DNA of 5,897 nucleotides from Lysobacteraceae bacterium (lineage in GTDB: Bacteria > Pseudomonadota > Gammaproteobacteria > Xanthomonadales > Xanthomonadaceae), in assembly GCA_004173415.1 (NCBI GenBank), contig SEHC01000250.1, forward strand, positions 1 through 5,897, in the 5' to 3' direction. Shown here in pieces: positions 5,275-5,897 of the stretch; the first letter of the stretch is position 1, and each line of letters opens with the position of its first letter. A program made the translations under genes and the position numbers. The notes beneath the pieces are model-generated. The model made no database searches. It had not been told where the DNA came from and saw nothing but the letters and a program-made list of their open reading frames with translations.

Positions 5275-5897
5275 ATGAGCAAGGCCTCGAGCCGGGCCGA
5301 CGGCAGCGCAGACGTCGGGTCCGAATCCCGCAGCGAACGCCTGCAGCACTGGATCGCCGCGCTGTCGAGCGCGCTGCTGCACCTGTTGTTGCTGCTGCTG
5401 GCGATGCGTTCCCCGCCGATCACGGTGAGCACGGCCGAGGGCGCCGAGGCCGGCGGCAGGATGGCCGTGCAGTTCGTCGGCCAGACGCCACCTCCGTTGA
5501 GTGCGGCGGCCGCCAGCAAACCCGCTGCGTCGCGGCCACTGGCCAAGCGCATCCAGTCCACGCGGGTCGACCATTCCGAGGATCCGCTTCCCCCCGAGAT
5601 CCAGGCCGAGACGGCCCAGGGCGCGGCGCGCGTGCCCAGCGAACGGCCGCCCGCCGCGCCAACGCCGCCTGCCCCGCCACGTCGACCGCAGCAATGGGGG
5701 CAGCCGCCCGGCCTGCTGCAGGAAGACCTGGCCCCCGTGAACGCAGGCCTGGCCCGGAGTGCCGGCACCCAGCGCGGCCGCAGCCATGATGCGTCCGCCA
5801 GCGGCCCGAACATGGACGTGGGCGGCTACCAGGTCTACTACCGGCTGCGCAGCGAAACCCGCCTGCGCGCCTGGCGCGACCAGGGCATGACCGAACT
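5275..5897 (+). CDS. TonB-like single-pass, proline-rich envelope protein (N-terminal part)
   Basis: 207 codons are visible and the frame is open to the right edge. Layout: a short polar cytoplasmic start (1–22), one Leu-rich transmembrane helix (about 26–44), then a long periplasmic linker rich in Pro and Ala (about 70–150, for example RPPAAPTPPAPPRRP), then VGGYQVYYRLRSETRLRAWR (182–201). Inside the helix, Ser32-x3-His36 matches the SxxxH signature by which TonB and TolA contact the ExbB/ExbD or TolQ/TolR motor, so a proton-motive-force-coupled envelope role is inferred. The segment after 180 does not look like the classical TonB C-terminal domain; similar hypothetical proteins occur in Xanthomonadaceae. 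ATG 5275 was chosen because the helix then sits at a usual distance from the start. It lacks a clear ribosome-binding site, and an in-frame ATG at 5203 would add 24 residues. Confidence 0.75.
   Translation, partial: MSKASSRADGSADVGSESRSERLQHWIAALSSALLHLLLLLLAMRSPPITVSTAEGAEAGGRMAVQFVGQTPPPLSAAAASKPAASRPLAKRIQSTRVDHSEDPLPPEIQAETAQGAARVPSERPPAAPTPPAPPRRPQQWGQPPGLLQEDLAPVNAGLARSAGTQRGRSHDASASGPNMDVGGYQVYYRLRSETRLRAWRDQGMTE

Noticed and set aside
3849..5813. Minus-strand open frame of about 654 codons as one protein
   Set aside because: Only its lower part (about 3906–4964) is the M20 body. The upper part runs antisense through the TonB-like gene and the divergent intergenic region, and bypasses the signal peptide that begins at 5068.
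1..5897. CRISPR array, insertion sequence, rRNA or tRNA gene
   Set aside because: No regularly spaced repeats, transposase motifs, terminal inverted repeats or complete structural RNA were seen on either strand.

Overview
The window looks like a chromosomal segment of a GC-rich gammaproteobacterium of the order Xanthomonadales (Lysobacter/Luteimonas/Stenotrophomonas/Xanthomonas type). The strongest evidence is a C-terminal XVIPCD-type domain, the signal that sends effectors to the bacteria-killing type IV secretion system (X-T4SS) of this order. A DUF2231–sorbosone dehydrogenase gene pair and a TonB-like protein of the kind seen in these bacteria agree with this. No database search was possible, so family names rest on motif recognition.

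Layout, left to right. (1) 1–160, minus: the first 53 codons of an exported protein that runs off the left edge. (2) 332–1628, minus: a two-gene toxin/immunity cassette. The promoter-proximal gene (1239–1628) encodes a small lipoprotein, the likely immunity protein. Ten bases after its stop begins a 298-residue predicted X-T4SS effector (332–1228), with an N-terminal His/Cys domain and a C-terminal XVIPCD. The cassette is visibly less GC-rich than its neighbours, as expected for a horizontally moved interbacterial weapon. (3) 1815–3556, minus: a four-helix DUF2231 membrane protein followed, with a 4-base ATGA overlap, by a lipoprotein of the sorbosone/soluble glucose dehydrogenase beta-propeller family. 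(4) 3557–3742: a short intergenic region with a 13-bp imperfect hairpin and a perfect 14-bp inverted repeat just upstream of DUF2231. (5) 3743–5068, minus: an M20-family peptidase/carboxypeptidase-like gene that cannot be read in one frame. Signal peptide, catalytic body and C-terminal tail lie in frames 1, 2 and 1, and family-typical segments seem to be missing at both junctions. It is a pseudogene or an assembly-damaged gene. (6) 5069–5274: a divergent intergenic region. (7) 5275–5897, plus: the N-terminal 207 codons of a TonB-like, single-membrane-pass, proline-rich protein cut by the right edge.

The most interesting system is the effector/immunity pair. Its inferred logic is that the effector is injected into a neighbouring cell's periplasm and acts there, probably on the cell wall or envelope, through a permuted NlpC/P60-like Cys–His site. 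The kin cell is protected by the co-transcribed lipoprotein. The other genes look like ordinary envelope and periplasmic metabolism.
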